A stretch of 64,000 bases of DNA from Phragmites australis (lineage: Eukaryota > Streptophyta > Magnoliopsida > Poales > Poaceae), in assembly GCF_958298935.1 (NCBI RefSeq), contig NC_084943.1, positions 19,585,001 to 19,649,000 on the forward strand. The letters are read 5' to 3'. The notes under the pieces were generated by a model. The model saw only the letters and a list, made by a program, of their open reading frames with translations. It had not been told where the DNA came from and did not search any database. How positions within the stretch are numbered: position 1 is the stretch's first letter; every line of letters begins with the position of its first letter. Of this stretch, positions 20,565 through 31,640 are shown piece by piece. The position numbers and the translations under genes are program-made.

Positions 20565-23215
20565 ATGGATTCCAGCTCTCCTTCGAAGACCCCCGCTCCC
20601 TCCTAGCTGGAGGAGGAGTCCGACGTGAAGGTCACCGGTGCCTTGCCCAAATAGCTTGACGATATAGAGCTCCTGACCGAGACATGGTCGGCCTCCCTGA
20701 TGCAAGAATCAAGGCTGAAGGAGCTCGAGGTTGAAGGAATAGTGCCCCATCGCGATCTGGTTGAATGGAGGCCTGCATCCGGTGAGGAGTTCCCAACCTG
20801 CAAAATTGATCATGAACTCGTGGTTTTTGAACCATTTTTCCGTTGTGGGTTCAACGTCCCTCCTTCCAAGTTCTTTTTGAGTGTACTCAATTGGTATAAA
20901 ATCAAGCTTCACCACTTGAACCCGAACTCCATCACATCCTTAGCATTTTTGTTCATCTTTGCAAAGCCATCCTCGGCATCGAGCCGAGTTTGAATCTGTT
21001 CTAGTACCTTAACTAGATGAAAAGGTTTAAGGAGAATAAAAGTGTTAGGGGATGTGGTTTCCATCTGAGAAACGGAAAGAAGAATTCCTACATCACAGTT
21101 CCCCTGATCTCCTCCTGGTCGAGAGATTGGAAAAACTTTGGTTTTATATCTCCAATCCTAACCTGGTCGAGTTCCCCTTAATCTATAGAGGCCTTTTCCC
21201 CCATCAAATCCTATCTTGGACGAAGAAACACCGCGAGACCAGCCACACCTCCTACTATGCCAATCGAATCGAAATGCTCAAGCAATCCGACCTAACTGGG
21301 TGGCACGTAGCCAAAGATTTTTCCAGTCAAAGATTGAGCCCCTTGAAGGCGCGAGAACACTTGGCCTGGGAGGACAATGGAGTCAAAGATAGCTCCAGGG
21401 ATGCGACCGAATGTAAGACTTAATTAGCAATCTGCTGCATTTGTTATTACAATAGAGCTCTTTCAGATGATTTTCCTCATTTCTATTTCGGCTCAGTCCT
21501 CGCAACAAGTTTCTATTCGTCTGAACAAACTCTTCTCTGACGAAGCACCGGAATGTTACATTCTGCCCTACTCCATTATGAATCCTTAACTGGAAGTGGG
21601 GATTCCTTAAGTAGGAAAACAGGGCTATTTTTTGTTTGCTGGACCTAACTTCTTGTTTCTTATCACAGGCTCCAGTCTTCCGTTAAGAGCATATCCTCAC
21701 AAATGAGGTCCTTGATCTCGATGACACTTCTTCAGTTGCTAGCGATAAGAGGAAGGAACTAGTTACTCATGAAGCCGAGGGGTCTCATCGACCAAAAAGA
21801 TCGTCCACATTGTTTGATCCACTGTGTGATCCAAACCCCTCAAGCGCAAGCGAAGAAGTCCTCTGTTACTGAAATCAAATCTTCCCGTAATCGATAGTTT
21901 TTCTGTTATCGAGCAAATGCATGCTAATACCAGGTTTGCATGGATGGTCTTTTTCAGGGGACATCTGGTGCATCCTCGCAGTCGCCATCCCGAGAGACCA
22001 CCATGCCCGATGACTAGACCAAAGGGGTAACTCCTACTGAGTTATCTTCCTTTAATTGGTCATTCTTTTTTTAAGAATTTACTCGATAAACTCAGAATTA
22101 TGCATGGTTGATGGCTGATTCTTACAGGCAATGACCACTTTGGCTTTGTCAGACCCTTCGACCATCCCTCCAATAGAACCGAATGCTTCTGCCGGTACGC
22201 TGAGGAGGAAAATAATCAAGAAGCAGAAGTCAAAAGTCAATGCGCTTATCCCAATCAACAAGAGGTTAGATATGAGTATTTGTCCTGATTCGCAACTTTC
22301 GGCTCCATTCTTGATCCTATTCATCGCAGTTTGCCACTTCTGGAGAAGTCAAAGGAGCAAATCACAAGTGACCTGGTTTCAGCCTCCACAATTATTCTGC
22401 CATTGTCTCCTCGAGTAGAGAAATCCTCAGTGGATGTCTCTAGGTCAAGCATACAAACCAACAAGGCTGAGGTGCTAGCATCATCCTCAACAGAAGACCC
22501 TTTTGCGGCTTTATAGGACCTCATCAAGGCTACAAGTGCCCAAGTGGTTGCTTCCAAGGCCCAGTATTTGGAAGTTGACCATAGCAACTGCCAAATGAAA
22601 AAGGATGCGGAGCTCATCTCTAGCTTGGCAAGAATCGAACATAGTGCCCCCCTTGATCACCAGTAAGTGATTCGTTCATCGAGTAACTACTAGCTGATCC
22701 CTGTCTATTCTTTCCAGTTCTCAAGTCAGTAATTAGGGACAAAAATTCCCTTATTAATGAGCAATAAAAAACCATCAAGAACAAGGACAAATATTTGGAA
22801 AAGCTCCAAGGCAACCTGAAGCAGGCCAGTACTAACCGAAAAGCCATGGCTGATGCTTTGAAGAAGGTGAAAGCCGATTGGGACACAATGGCCAAAATTT
22901 CAAAGAAATCAAAGGTTGATCGAAACACAGCGATTGCCAATTGGGGAGCTGCGGTTACAACGCTCCAAGAGCTGGAGGAGCAGACCCTCGATTGCATGAC
23001 CCAGTTAGCCTCCCTCAGTGCCAAAATAATGCTTGGTCTCCTCAAGTGCTATGACCTCAATCTTGACACCTCGATGGTGACGGTAGGTTTTGGATGCCCT
23101 GTAGAAGAGGCAGCAGAATTTTTTGAAAGCATGAAACCTTTGATCTCTGCTTTCGTCGAGTCCTTGAGTCTTAGCCTGTCTGATGGCGAAAGCGAAGATA
23201 GTCCTTCTAGTTGAT
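20565..23215 (+). pseudogene. Antisense ORF 1 of element B (PF04195-like 'gypsy type transposon' protein)
   Basis: This gene-like region lies on the opposite strand to element B's integrase, between it and the 3' LTR. It starts MDSSSPSKTPAPS and soon meets a stop at 20604. The N-terminal domain then continues at 20700-20960: KELEVEGIVPHRDLVEWRPA, FEPFFRCGFNVPPSKFFLSV and LHHLNPNSITSL. It goes on at 21100-21430 with LEKLWFYISNPNLVEFPL. This resembles the plant 'putative gypsy type transposon' domain (PF04195). The C-terminal part (22795-23214) is Lys/Ala-rich, likely coiled coil, ending LSLSLSDGESEDSPSS. Intron-like gaps and stops intervene. Known: Tat-lineage elements can carry antisense ORFs between pol and the 3' LTR. 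Function is unknown. Confidence 0.65.
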
Positions 23216-23790
23216 GGTCCGTGGTGTGGAACTCAAAACATTTAGATTCGATCCATATTTTGGGGATGTATGTGAACACTACTATTATTTTGCTTATCTA
23301 ATATGCTATTGCCTGCTATTTCCTTATCGATGAAATAGAGTCAGCATAGGTAGATGCAAAACCGATTAGCAAGTGTTATTATTATCCTCGAAGATCACTT
23401 ATCGAATATCTATTAATTCCTGAAATCTTAACTAAATAAATCGTTAGAAGCATGGCTTTCGAGTGATTACTCGAGGCGACCAAAAAAGGAATAAGGAAAA
23501 GACTAGTGTAAAACTAGAAACAGAACATATGATGGCCTTTTGCAAAATTTTACCGACTTGCGCATTTGATCAGCATACGAATAAGAACTCACCAGAGAGC
23601 ACACACGAGATCAAATAGGACTTTCAGAACCTTTGTTGTCCGTTTGGCGTGAGATGTCTGACAATCTAGGTGCCGTTATGCCTTATGTGGTGTAATTGTT
23701 CGTTATCAACCCAACACATGCCTCCGTTGGTTCTATCCAATGCGATCAATGCAAAGCTAGATAATTTTTTGCAAAAATACTTAGAAAAGA
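23216..23790. other. Non-coding interior of element B
   Basis: No gene seen. AT-rich sequence following antisense ORF 1, leading into the repeat array that starts at about 23806. Confidence 0.5.
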
Positions 23791-23805
23791 ATATGGTATT
23801 GTTAT

Positions 23806-24360
23806 GTAGCCCCCGACTCTCTAGCCGAGGAGAAGATTTCTCGAGTAGAGAGTAAGAAAGAGCATACATGTACCATTGAAGAAATATACCGTAGCCCTCG
23901 ACCTTCTACTCGATGACAGAATAGAGTGAAGAATAAAGCCTTAGCATCAAAAGTATGCGATGTAGCCCCCGACTCTCTGTTTGATGTGATAATCAAAATA
24001 GAGATTAGAGCATATGCGCCATATTTGATGTGGCCCCTGTCTCTTACTCAATGACTGGATTCGAGTAGATAATGGAGCATAAGCACTTAATATTATACGA
24101 TGTGGCTCCTAGCCTTCTGAAAGACATGATAACCAAAGACAAAAAGTGAAGCAAAAGCATCAAAAAAATATGTGATAATCAAGTGTAGAGTAGAGCATAA
24201 GCATAAAAAATGCGTGATGTAGCCCCCAACTCTTTGCTCGATGTGGTAATCAAGTGGATAGTAGAGCGTAAGCATCAACACACCATTCTCAACCGTAAAC
24301 TCGATGGGCTTAGCACTGTTCTCAACCGTATACTCGATGGGCTTAGCCCCCGAGCATTGG
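23806..24360. repeat. Degenerate about 70-bp tandem array (GTAGCCCCCGACTCT motif)
   Basis: The motif (T)GTAGCCCCCGACTCT or a variant recurs at about 23806, 23891, 23962, 24030, 24102, 24219 and 24342. Spacing is 68-85 bp for the first five and about 120 bp for the last two. Each is followed by a (T)CGATG-type word and a stretch with GTAGAGNNNAAGCAT. It lies inside element B between its two antisense ORFs. Confidence 0.75.
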
Positions 24361-24631
24361 ATTATAATTATACTGTAGTCACCAAGTAAACTCGAGCGGA
24401 CGGGTAGGTGAGCATTAAAAACCCACTCCCGTACGTACTCGTTTTCACTGCAACCTTTGTTTTGATGCGTCATAATGACCATCCATCCCTCTTTGCAGAG
24501 ATTAGACAAGTCATAATGCTCAAACGATGCCTTGACTTCCACCGAGCATGCAGAGCGACTGAGGTGTTCTCGAGCACGCTATCGTTTCAGATCTTGATGG
24601 CTCCGTTTACATAGTATGACCCGTTCCCACA

Positions 24632-24641
24632 GCTATAAATA
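24632..24641 (+). promoter_or_regulatory. TATA box upstream of antisense ORF 2
   Basis: GCTATAAATAGAGGGG contains a near-consensus plant TATA box (TATAAATA), 90-95 bp before the ATG at 24728. It is followed by a pyrimidine-rich leader. It would drive plus-strand transcription, antisense to element B's pol. Confidence 0.6.
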
Positions 24642-24727
24642 GAGGGGACTTGAGACTGTTTATTTTCACTCCATCTCCTCTGTTTCTTCCTTTGCCTTGC
24701 CCAGTAGAACTTGTAGAGCTTGAAGCC

Positions 24728-25286
24728 ATGGCCTCCACTCCACCGCCATCTCTCGGGTCAAGCTCAAGAATTAGAGAAGATGGAACTTTCTACCCAAAGC
24801 CTCTCGCCATGGTTCCACCTGGTGTCATTATCATTTCTTCCAACGAGGAGGAATCGAGTGAGGGGCCTAGATGAAGAGAGCACAAAAAATTACTTGGGGA
24901 TCGCTAGCCCCCTCTCCTAGCGGGGGCAGCTCTTCATTGCCACTTATGCCGCATGGCGAGTGATGCGAATGGCATGGGAGAGGGATGAAGCTGGTAGTGA
25001 TCCTGACGAGATCATCGACTAGGTTGACAAAGTTTTCGGTGATGAAGCCCCTGAGCCTCCGGCGGCGAAGAAAGTGCGGTCATCTTCTCCGTCGACAATC
25101 GCCAGATCTCCTTTGTGGTCCGTGGAGGGTTCGCCAGGCTCACCGGCACTGGTCAGCAGCTCCAGTAGGTTCCTCATGTCGGCCATTTTTCCTGGCCCTT
25201 ATGCTACTCGGCGTCCTATTTCCGGGGTTATCAGTTGCCGCCCCGAGGAAAAGTGTAAAAGGTCTCTCAACTTGTTCCGCGAATAG
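24728..25286 (+). pseudogene. Antisense ORF 2 of element B, unknown protein
   Basis: A frame from the ATG at 24728 (MASTPPPSLGSSSRIRED) reaches a stop at 24872-24874. After frame changes it continues with FIATYAAWRVMRMAWERDEA (about 24934-24993), AGSDPDEIID, then KVRSSSPSTIARSPLWSV and a stop at 25284-25286. I do not recognise the family. It is acidic in the middle, Ser/Pro-rich toward the end and has no membrane segment. Its position in the antisense part of a Tat element, with its own TATA box and a putative poly(A) region near 25420, suggests an element-encoded accessory gene. Confidence 0.45.
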
Positions 25287-25499
25287 GGGTCCACACGCTT
25301 CTGAACTCTTGGAGGTGGTGGATCTTCACTTTTTTCCATGTAGGTCAAGAGGAAAAGAAAAAGTATGTAATAGGTTAGTTAATCTGATCGAATGTAATCG
25401 ACTTAACTGTAACTTACCTTATCTATGAATGAAACTATCGGAGTTGATCGATGTGCCATGAGGTCTCGAGTATCTCATTGTTTGGAGTAGATTACCGTA

Positions 25500-26085
25500 C
25501 TAATCAAGGTTGAGTAACTTCAACTACTCTGTAGGGTCCTTCCCACTTAGGTGATAACTTATGGCACCAGGCCTATTTCTGCACCTTTCGTAGGACAAGA
25601 TCTCTAGTAGCGAGTCTCCTGTGCTGGATTTTCTGACTATGATATCTATACAACACTTGCTAATACTGAGCTGCTCAAATGGATGCTCGATCACGGTACT
25701 CCTCGAGTAAATTGTTGTCGTCCTCTCATAACTGCTCTTGCCCATCTTTCATGTAATTTCCCACTTGAGGTGATCTGACCTGCAATTCAATCGGGACACT
25801 GCTTCTGCTCTGTAGACCAAAAATAACGGAGTTTCACTGGTGGCTCTGTTAGTCGAGGTATGAATGGCCCATAGTACCGAGGAAAGCTTTTTCACCCATC
25901 GTTTCGAGTAGGCCTTCAGCCTGTCAAAAACCTGAGTTTTGAGACCCTACAAGACTATACCATTGGTGCGCTCAAGTTGATCGTTGCTCTGGGGGTGAGC
26001 TACAGCGGCGAAACAAGTTAATGCAAAATTCTTCATAGAACGCAATACGACGTCCGACCCATCTTTAGCTAAAGACACAGACCAG
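25500..26085 (-). pseudogene. Gypsy element B: integrase C-terminal remnant
   Basis: On the minus strand the end of an integrase core is read: NGSD at about 26050, FYEEF, then AVAHPQSNDQLERTNGIVL (about 25995-25948), VFDRLKAYSKRWVKKL, ATSETPLFLVYRAEAV, and a C-terminal domain fragment toward 25520 with a KWEGPY-like stretch. Stops and frameshifts are present (for example after GIVL). It reads toward the LTR at 20368-19477, which fixes element B's orientation. Upstream of about 26085 the element is lost: gag, protease, RT and the 5' LTR are absent. Confidence 0.8.
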
Positions 26086-26308
26086 TTCGCCGTACTTCCA
26101 AGCGAAGTGTCGGCACCTCGCCCAGATGAGCTACAAAGGCAGCTACAGTAGCTTAGAGACCAATGAATGGTCTTGAGAGACAGCTTCGCAGCGCTGCCGC
26201 AATAGAGACTCCACGAACTGGGGGCAATCCCCATCATGCAAATCGTCATGAGCAACAAGACGGACACGCCAAAGCTGCTGGGCCAAGAGTCCCTCCACCT
26301 TCATCCTA
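26086..26308. other. Junction segment between elements B and C, no gene recognised
   Basis: A GC-balanced stretch with no family signal on either strand. The minus-strand frame at 25947-26267 is a shadow except for its integrase part. It probably holds the breakpoint of a deletion that removed element B's 5' half and element C's 5' LTR. Confidence 0.4.
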
Positions 26309-27185
26309 TTGAGCACGCAAATGCGGTCACCTACTAGATGGGACCCAGTGCCACGTCATCAAGAATATGCGAGAAGGCCTTTTGGGCGCAACCAGAGACC
26401 CCCCTACGAGGCGGCTTCTTCCAGTTGTGAGGCCCCAAGGCATGAGGCTCTTGCACCATCAGCACGTCATCCCGCTCCACCTAATAGAGACCCGGTGCCG
26501 TATGCTCTTAAGGAAGAGGAACCGCCAAGCGTGGTTCCGAGAGTTCCAAGACCTTGTGCTACGTCATGTTCAGGTCTGTGTCTGAGCAGGTGGCCAAGTC
26601 CACCCGGAAGATGGAAGAGTGAGTGTTTGGGTAACACCGAACCTTGAACAAAATCCTAGGTACAATTTCCTCGTGGAACGCCTGGCGCCAAGGTCACGCC
26701 AGACACAAGACGCCAGCACTGCCCCTGTTACACCAGGGCCTGCCGCGCAGCAGCAGAGGGTCGAGACACCTCAACCTTCATCCACCATTGATACAAAGGA
26801 AAGTGAAAAGCCAATAACAGAGGGCAAATCTGAGACTGCCTCCAAACAAGTGGCCCCACCACCTATCATTGATGTACCACTGCAGCCTGTAGAACCAGGC
26901 TCGGACGCGTCAACAAACTATGACACTACGTTCGAAGGATCAAAGAAGTCCAATGATGCAGATGTCATGATGTGCAGCACAGTCGAGGTATTGAGCCCCA
27001 ATGGGTCGAATTCTGACGGGGAGCCTCTTCCCATCACACACGAGCTAGAGTACTCCTCTGATGAAGAGATTGTGCCAAATCCCAAGGCGTGGTTCAACAA
27101 GATCCTCGCAACTCGTTGCAAAGCTACAGATGGAGGCCATAATTGCCCCTTGCTTTCCGGTATCTGGAAGATGCAAGTCACTTGA
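26309..27185 (+). pseudogene. Gypsy element C: leader/pre-gag reading frames
   Basis: Two overlapping frames precede gag. One has MSTQMRSPTRWDPVPRHQEY and a second, 26619-27185, is Pro/Gln/Ser-rich with an acidic end (ELEYSSDEEIVPNPKAW). Both are low-complexity and share the plus strand with element C's gag. In related grass elements such a variable segment sits between the 5' LTR and gag. Whether it is translated is unknown. Confidence 0.45.
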
Positions 27186-27383
27186 TGGGGGGTCATCTCC
27201 GTGTGATCACCGCAACACTTACAAGAGTATTCCCTCACACTTGCCACAAGATAAGGGGCAGTTACACACAGTAGCTACACGTTTTGGCCCTGATACACGC
27301 TTGAAGATAACTGCTCAACAAAGAATAGAGAGTAGCCCCGACACATCCGAGGATGAAGGACAGTATAGCCCGGGGCTCATATA

Positions 27384-29819
27384 ATGGACTCTCTTGAAAC
27401 CCGCTCTCAGTCACAGCATTATTCCCAGCTAGCACATTCAGCTTTGTTTGGGGATGAAGGAGAGCTAGAAGGCCACAACATTGCGCCTGTAAACATGGCT
27501 AATGAAAATGAAGGTACTCATGAAGAACCATCTACGAGGACGGGAATAAATGGACAAAACCAGCAGGTACCACCACATCCGGGCGCTCAAGATGAGCAAA
27601 ATAGCGCCCTTGGAAGACAAGTGAGTGAGCTGTCTGCAAGAGTGGATCAACTCTGTGCCATGATGATGCATTTCACGTTGAGAAGCACACGGCCGCCACA
27701 TCCTCAAACATTACAGGTTTCTAAAGTTGACCCGCAATTTGCGGAGATAGAGGCCGCATCTCAGTCACGCCATCCTCCTCCGATGGGGACAGGGGGTGCA
27801 CCTATCCATCAGATAGGCGCCACTCCTCCACCCATTAGTGTTGCACCAGCAAATTCAGTTACACACACTGCGCAAGCCATAACATTAAGAGATTACCACA
27901 GTATTGCACAAGATGTGGTTAACAGGAGAATGCGTCAGCTAGCGACCGACCAGGCCCCAAGAACATTAGAAAGCGAACTTGATAAGCCGTATGAATCATG
28001 GCACGACCGAGTCGCATTTCCCGCAGGTTGGCATCCACCGAAGTTCCGCCTGTTTGATGGAACCGGGGACGTCACTGAGCACCTTGTGTACTTTGAGTCG
28101 GTATGTGGAGATACTGCCAACAACCCTTCATTATTACTGTGCCAGTTCTTGGCTTCCTTGACGGGAGCCACTTTCCACTAATATAGTCGTTTACCTGCAG
28201 GTTCGGTACCAAGTTGGGTTACCATGAAGGAGCTCTTCAAATCACAATTTATCACCATGAGGAAGCATATCTCGATTCTAGAGTTGTCTCAAATAAGGCA
28301 AAGGCGGGATGAGAGAATTGAAGATTACATCGTCCACTTCAAAAATAACTATGTTCGGCTTGCAAGAGAGATGCATCCAGAAGACGCTGTGCAGATGTGG
28401 ATCCACGGCATGTTGCAACATTGGTTGGTCGGTGTGTCAAGGCATGACCTCAAGACGTTTAGCTCGCTTGGTGATGCTGTTGCAGCCACCAAGTTGGAGT
28501 TCGAAAAGGTACTGCATATCATGGAGATGTACAAGAACACCGGCTTCGTCGATAACACTCGGCGATTCGGGTCGTCAAGCAAGCTGACAGGGAATGGCAA
28601 CAAAGGGAAGGCACCCATTGAGTCAAATGCTACAAGTACCGTTCCAGTCTTCGGTCTGAAAAATGAGAGGCCAAGACCAGTGGTACGTCCTAATGTCCAG
28701 GAGATGTTAAATAAACAATATGTCTTCCGACGGAACCTCATCAAGAGCCTCTTTGAACAAATGAACGAGCAAAAGCTTGTGAATTTACCTACTCCGGCAA
28801 CACCCGAGCAGGTCGCCATGATTGAAAATCCTTTGTATTGTCCGTACCATCGGTACGCAGGGCATGTCATTGAGGATTGCATCGCTTTCAAAGAATGGTT
28901 GCAAAGAGTGGTCGATGAGAAGAGATTGGCCCTCAAACCTGAAGCAATGAACCCTGATTATCGTGCTGCTAACATGGTGACGGTGAAGCATGATGGGTCA
29001 CCATCCTTCCATATAAACAAAGAAGAAGAGTATTGGGTGATATTCATCCAAGTAGAAGATCAGTTAGAAAGGCTTCGGCTCACTCCCGTCACTCATCATG
29101 TGAAGGGGCCACAGTGGCAGCAGGTACCGCAAAGGCACTCTCCAAGAGTTCAACGATCAAGCTATCAAGTTAATCCTCCTCCAACGCTGGTACAAATTGC
29201 ACGGTGTCATCCAAGTCAACGACGTATGCCTCCTCGATTCATTCCCGAGTCGAAGGGTGATGAGTCTTTCCCATGGAGAATCACCATGTTGCCTACACTA
29301 GATCAATTCTACCCTAAGACATGGGGGCAGCCTTCGACGTCAAATGAGGAGCAGTCTCTTGATGCTATTCCATCATCCGAGGTGGCACCATGCAATGCCA
29401 TCACCGTGAGTGAAGACGAGGAGGATTCAAACCCGGGAGTCGCTATTACTCCCGAAGAGCGGGAGGACCTTGAAGCGGAAGCTGCATCTGCTGAGGGGGA
29501 TGACATTGAAGAATTGCATATGAACTTGAGGAACGGGAAAGAACTTCCCGAACCAGTAAAGCTCCAACGGCCTCGAGTTGAGAAGGCCGATGGGTTGCAA
29601 TGTGCAAAGCTCCCCACTAAAGAAACCAAGCCTTTGTCATCAAAAACACCGGTTAAAGAAGATGATTGCATAGAGTACAACGTCATTGCTCACTTAAAGC
29701 AAATTCTAGCGCTATTGATCATTTATGACGCATTGATGCTCATGCCAGATTTAAGAGAGGCCTTAATCAAGGCCCTCCATGCCCCTCATGTATACGAAAC
29801 GGCTATGGCCAAACATTGA
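27384..29819 (+). pseudogene. Gypsy element C: gag, one premature stop
   Basis: A long frame runs from the ATG at 27384 to a TGA at 29819, broken only by TAA at 28179-28181. The frame is the same on both sides, so a single point mutation splits it. It has a Gln/Pro-rich N-terminus, a region with a coiled-coil look near residues 70-95 ([20 protein letters not shown]), and the capsid-type domain from [20 protein letters not shown] to RRDERIEDYIVHFKNNYVRL and DLKTFSSLGDAVAATKLEFE. A zinc-binding-like CPYHRYAGHVIEDC lies near 28840-28880. The C-terminal tail is acidic and Ser-rich. About 810 codons. Gag coats the element RNA. Compared with elements A and D this copy is well preserved, hence probably younger. 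Confidence 0.85.
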
Positions 29820-29859
29820 CTCCTTAGCATCCTCGCCAAAGCCAATGAGGTATCATTCT

Positions 29860-30455
29860 CTGAGGAAGATAAGATGGTCGAAACCGATAACCATAATTGA
29901 CCACTCTACATTGAAGGAAACATTGGGAGTGCACATCTTTGTCGTGTACTCATAGACCCTGGCTCGACAATTAACCTTCTACCTATTCGCAGTTTAACCT
30001 GAGCCGGGTATACCATGGATGATCTCGAGCCTACCAGTGTGGTCATATGTGGATACGATAGCAATGGGAGCAAGGCATTGGGCTCCATCACCGTGAAGCT
30101 GCAGATGTCCAGTTTCAGCTTTAAGGTGAAATTCTTTGTGATTGAGTTTGTAACATCCTACTCAGCGCTATTGGGTAGACCGTGGATTCACAAATACCAG
30201 GTCGTCCCATCTACATTGCACCAGTGCTTCAAGTTTATGGATAACAAGGGAGAGCAACACCGGATCATCGGTAATCTCTTCCCGTATAAGGTGAAAGAGG
30301 TGCACCATGCAGATGCCAAGTACTTCTTCCCAGGCACCGGTGGAGAAGAGCGTTTGGGGTGCTCTAACCTAGCGGCTGATGTTGTGATTATGCCTAACCT
30401 GACGTCCTCTAGTTCTGAGATGGAGTTCCTCATCACACCATGCTCTAGGCAATGA
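29860..30455 (+). pseudogene. Gypsy element C: aspartic protease
   Basis: [20 protein letters not shown] (about 29910-29970) carries the retropepsin active site, here D-P-G in place of D-(S/T)-[21 protein letters not shown] (30160-30220) is the second conserved strand. A stop at about 29998-30000 interrupts the frame between the two. The domain is followed by an unusually long linker to RT. Confidence 0.75.
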
Positions 30456-31640
30456 GGCTCTTTCCCTCTTGTTCATGGCAGTAGGGACCGAGGAAGGCCT
30501 CGATCACATGCTCCCATGTCTCGACGACAACAAGGACCGGGGGCAACCAAAGAAGACAGTTCAGGTGTGTTTTGGAGCTGGAACTCTGCTTCGCCTCCCT
30601 CCACGACGCCCCTAATTGTGAGGAACTTGGAGGCTTCTTCATCAATGTCATCAACAATTACCACCATGACAAGGTCAGAAGCTAAGCCCTTGATAGAGGT
30701 GCCTTCCGCTAAAGATGAGGAGAGCACATCTTCCCCGTTACTTTTCAAGTATAATGCTAATACCGAAAAAAACTCTTGTGATAGCGCATGAGGACCCAAC
30801 AAGCGCCCCTACAGGCAACACACAAGCACCCCAAGTGCCTAGCAAAGTGGCTGACTCTACATCCCCTGAGCATAAAGAGGGAAGAGTGAAGAGGATAGTC
30901 ACCAAGATAGAGAAGGTGGCCTCGAGCTCCCCTCTTCTTCCGCTTCCATCACTTTACACTTCAGTTGCTACATCGTTAGAGGTCTGGGTTGTTCCCGATC
31001 CTCAGGGATACACCAGCCCGACCCTTTTCTATAAGGTTCCACATACTTAGTGTTGTAACCTTGTGCTCAATTTTCCAGATCCTGAAGCGGATAAAGAGGA
31101 GATTATCGGGACTCTGAGGGTTGCGCCAAGCATGGTCCCCTTTCTCGAGAAGTCTAGAATCAAGCTACGAAGGAACCAACGATTACCATCTCGGCCCAAC
31201 GTGTGTGAGGAATGGTGGAGCCAGTCAGAACGACTCGTAAAAAAGGGTCGTCTCCCTCGCACTAGGTATGGATTGGGCTACCATCCCTTCACCTCGTATG
31301 AGGGAAATGAAGAGGATGAGGATGATCCTGAATTCGTTACATGTCATGCTATTTGTGTAGGTGAAGACTGGGGGCACAAGTATGACGACGAAATGGCATC
31401 TGATGAGGAGGACTTGATTGAGATATATGAAGTCCCTCACTAGCCCCGCTCGTTCTGCACCACTGCAAATGCACAAAATGGCTTGAGAGATGAGCAATAC
31501 CTCTTGGCCAAAATTCATGAAGCAAAGCCAGTTCATCATGGAGAAATCCTCAATGCTGCCCCGGCTCCTTACCAGTTGGAAGACGGTGGGCAGCAAACTG
31601 TAGATGAGCTTGTAGAGATTAATCTCGAGAGTGAGGATGA
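30456..31640 (+). other. Gypsy element C: long PR-RT linker region
   Basis: About 1.2 kb of plus-strand sequence with partly open frames (30516-30791, 30715-31050, 31063-31443). It includes PFLEKSRIKLRRNQRLPSRP, ARTRYGLGYHPFTSYEGN-like and strongly acidic stretches (GNEEDEDDPEF, EEDLIEIYEV). No known domain. It links protease and RT in this polyprotein and has diverged faster than the flanking domains. Confidence 0.5.

Noticed and set aside
23806..24360. CRISPR-like appearance of spaced repeats
   Set aside because: The repeats are degenerate, the spacers are related to each other, and the context is a plant retrotransposon; spacing is also uneven at the right end.
28349..28936. 195-codon minus-strand frame in element C
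   Set aside because: Shadow of the long gag frame on the plus strand; no resemblance to any protein family.
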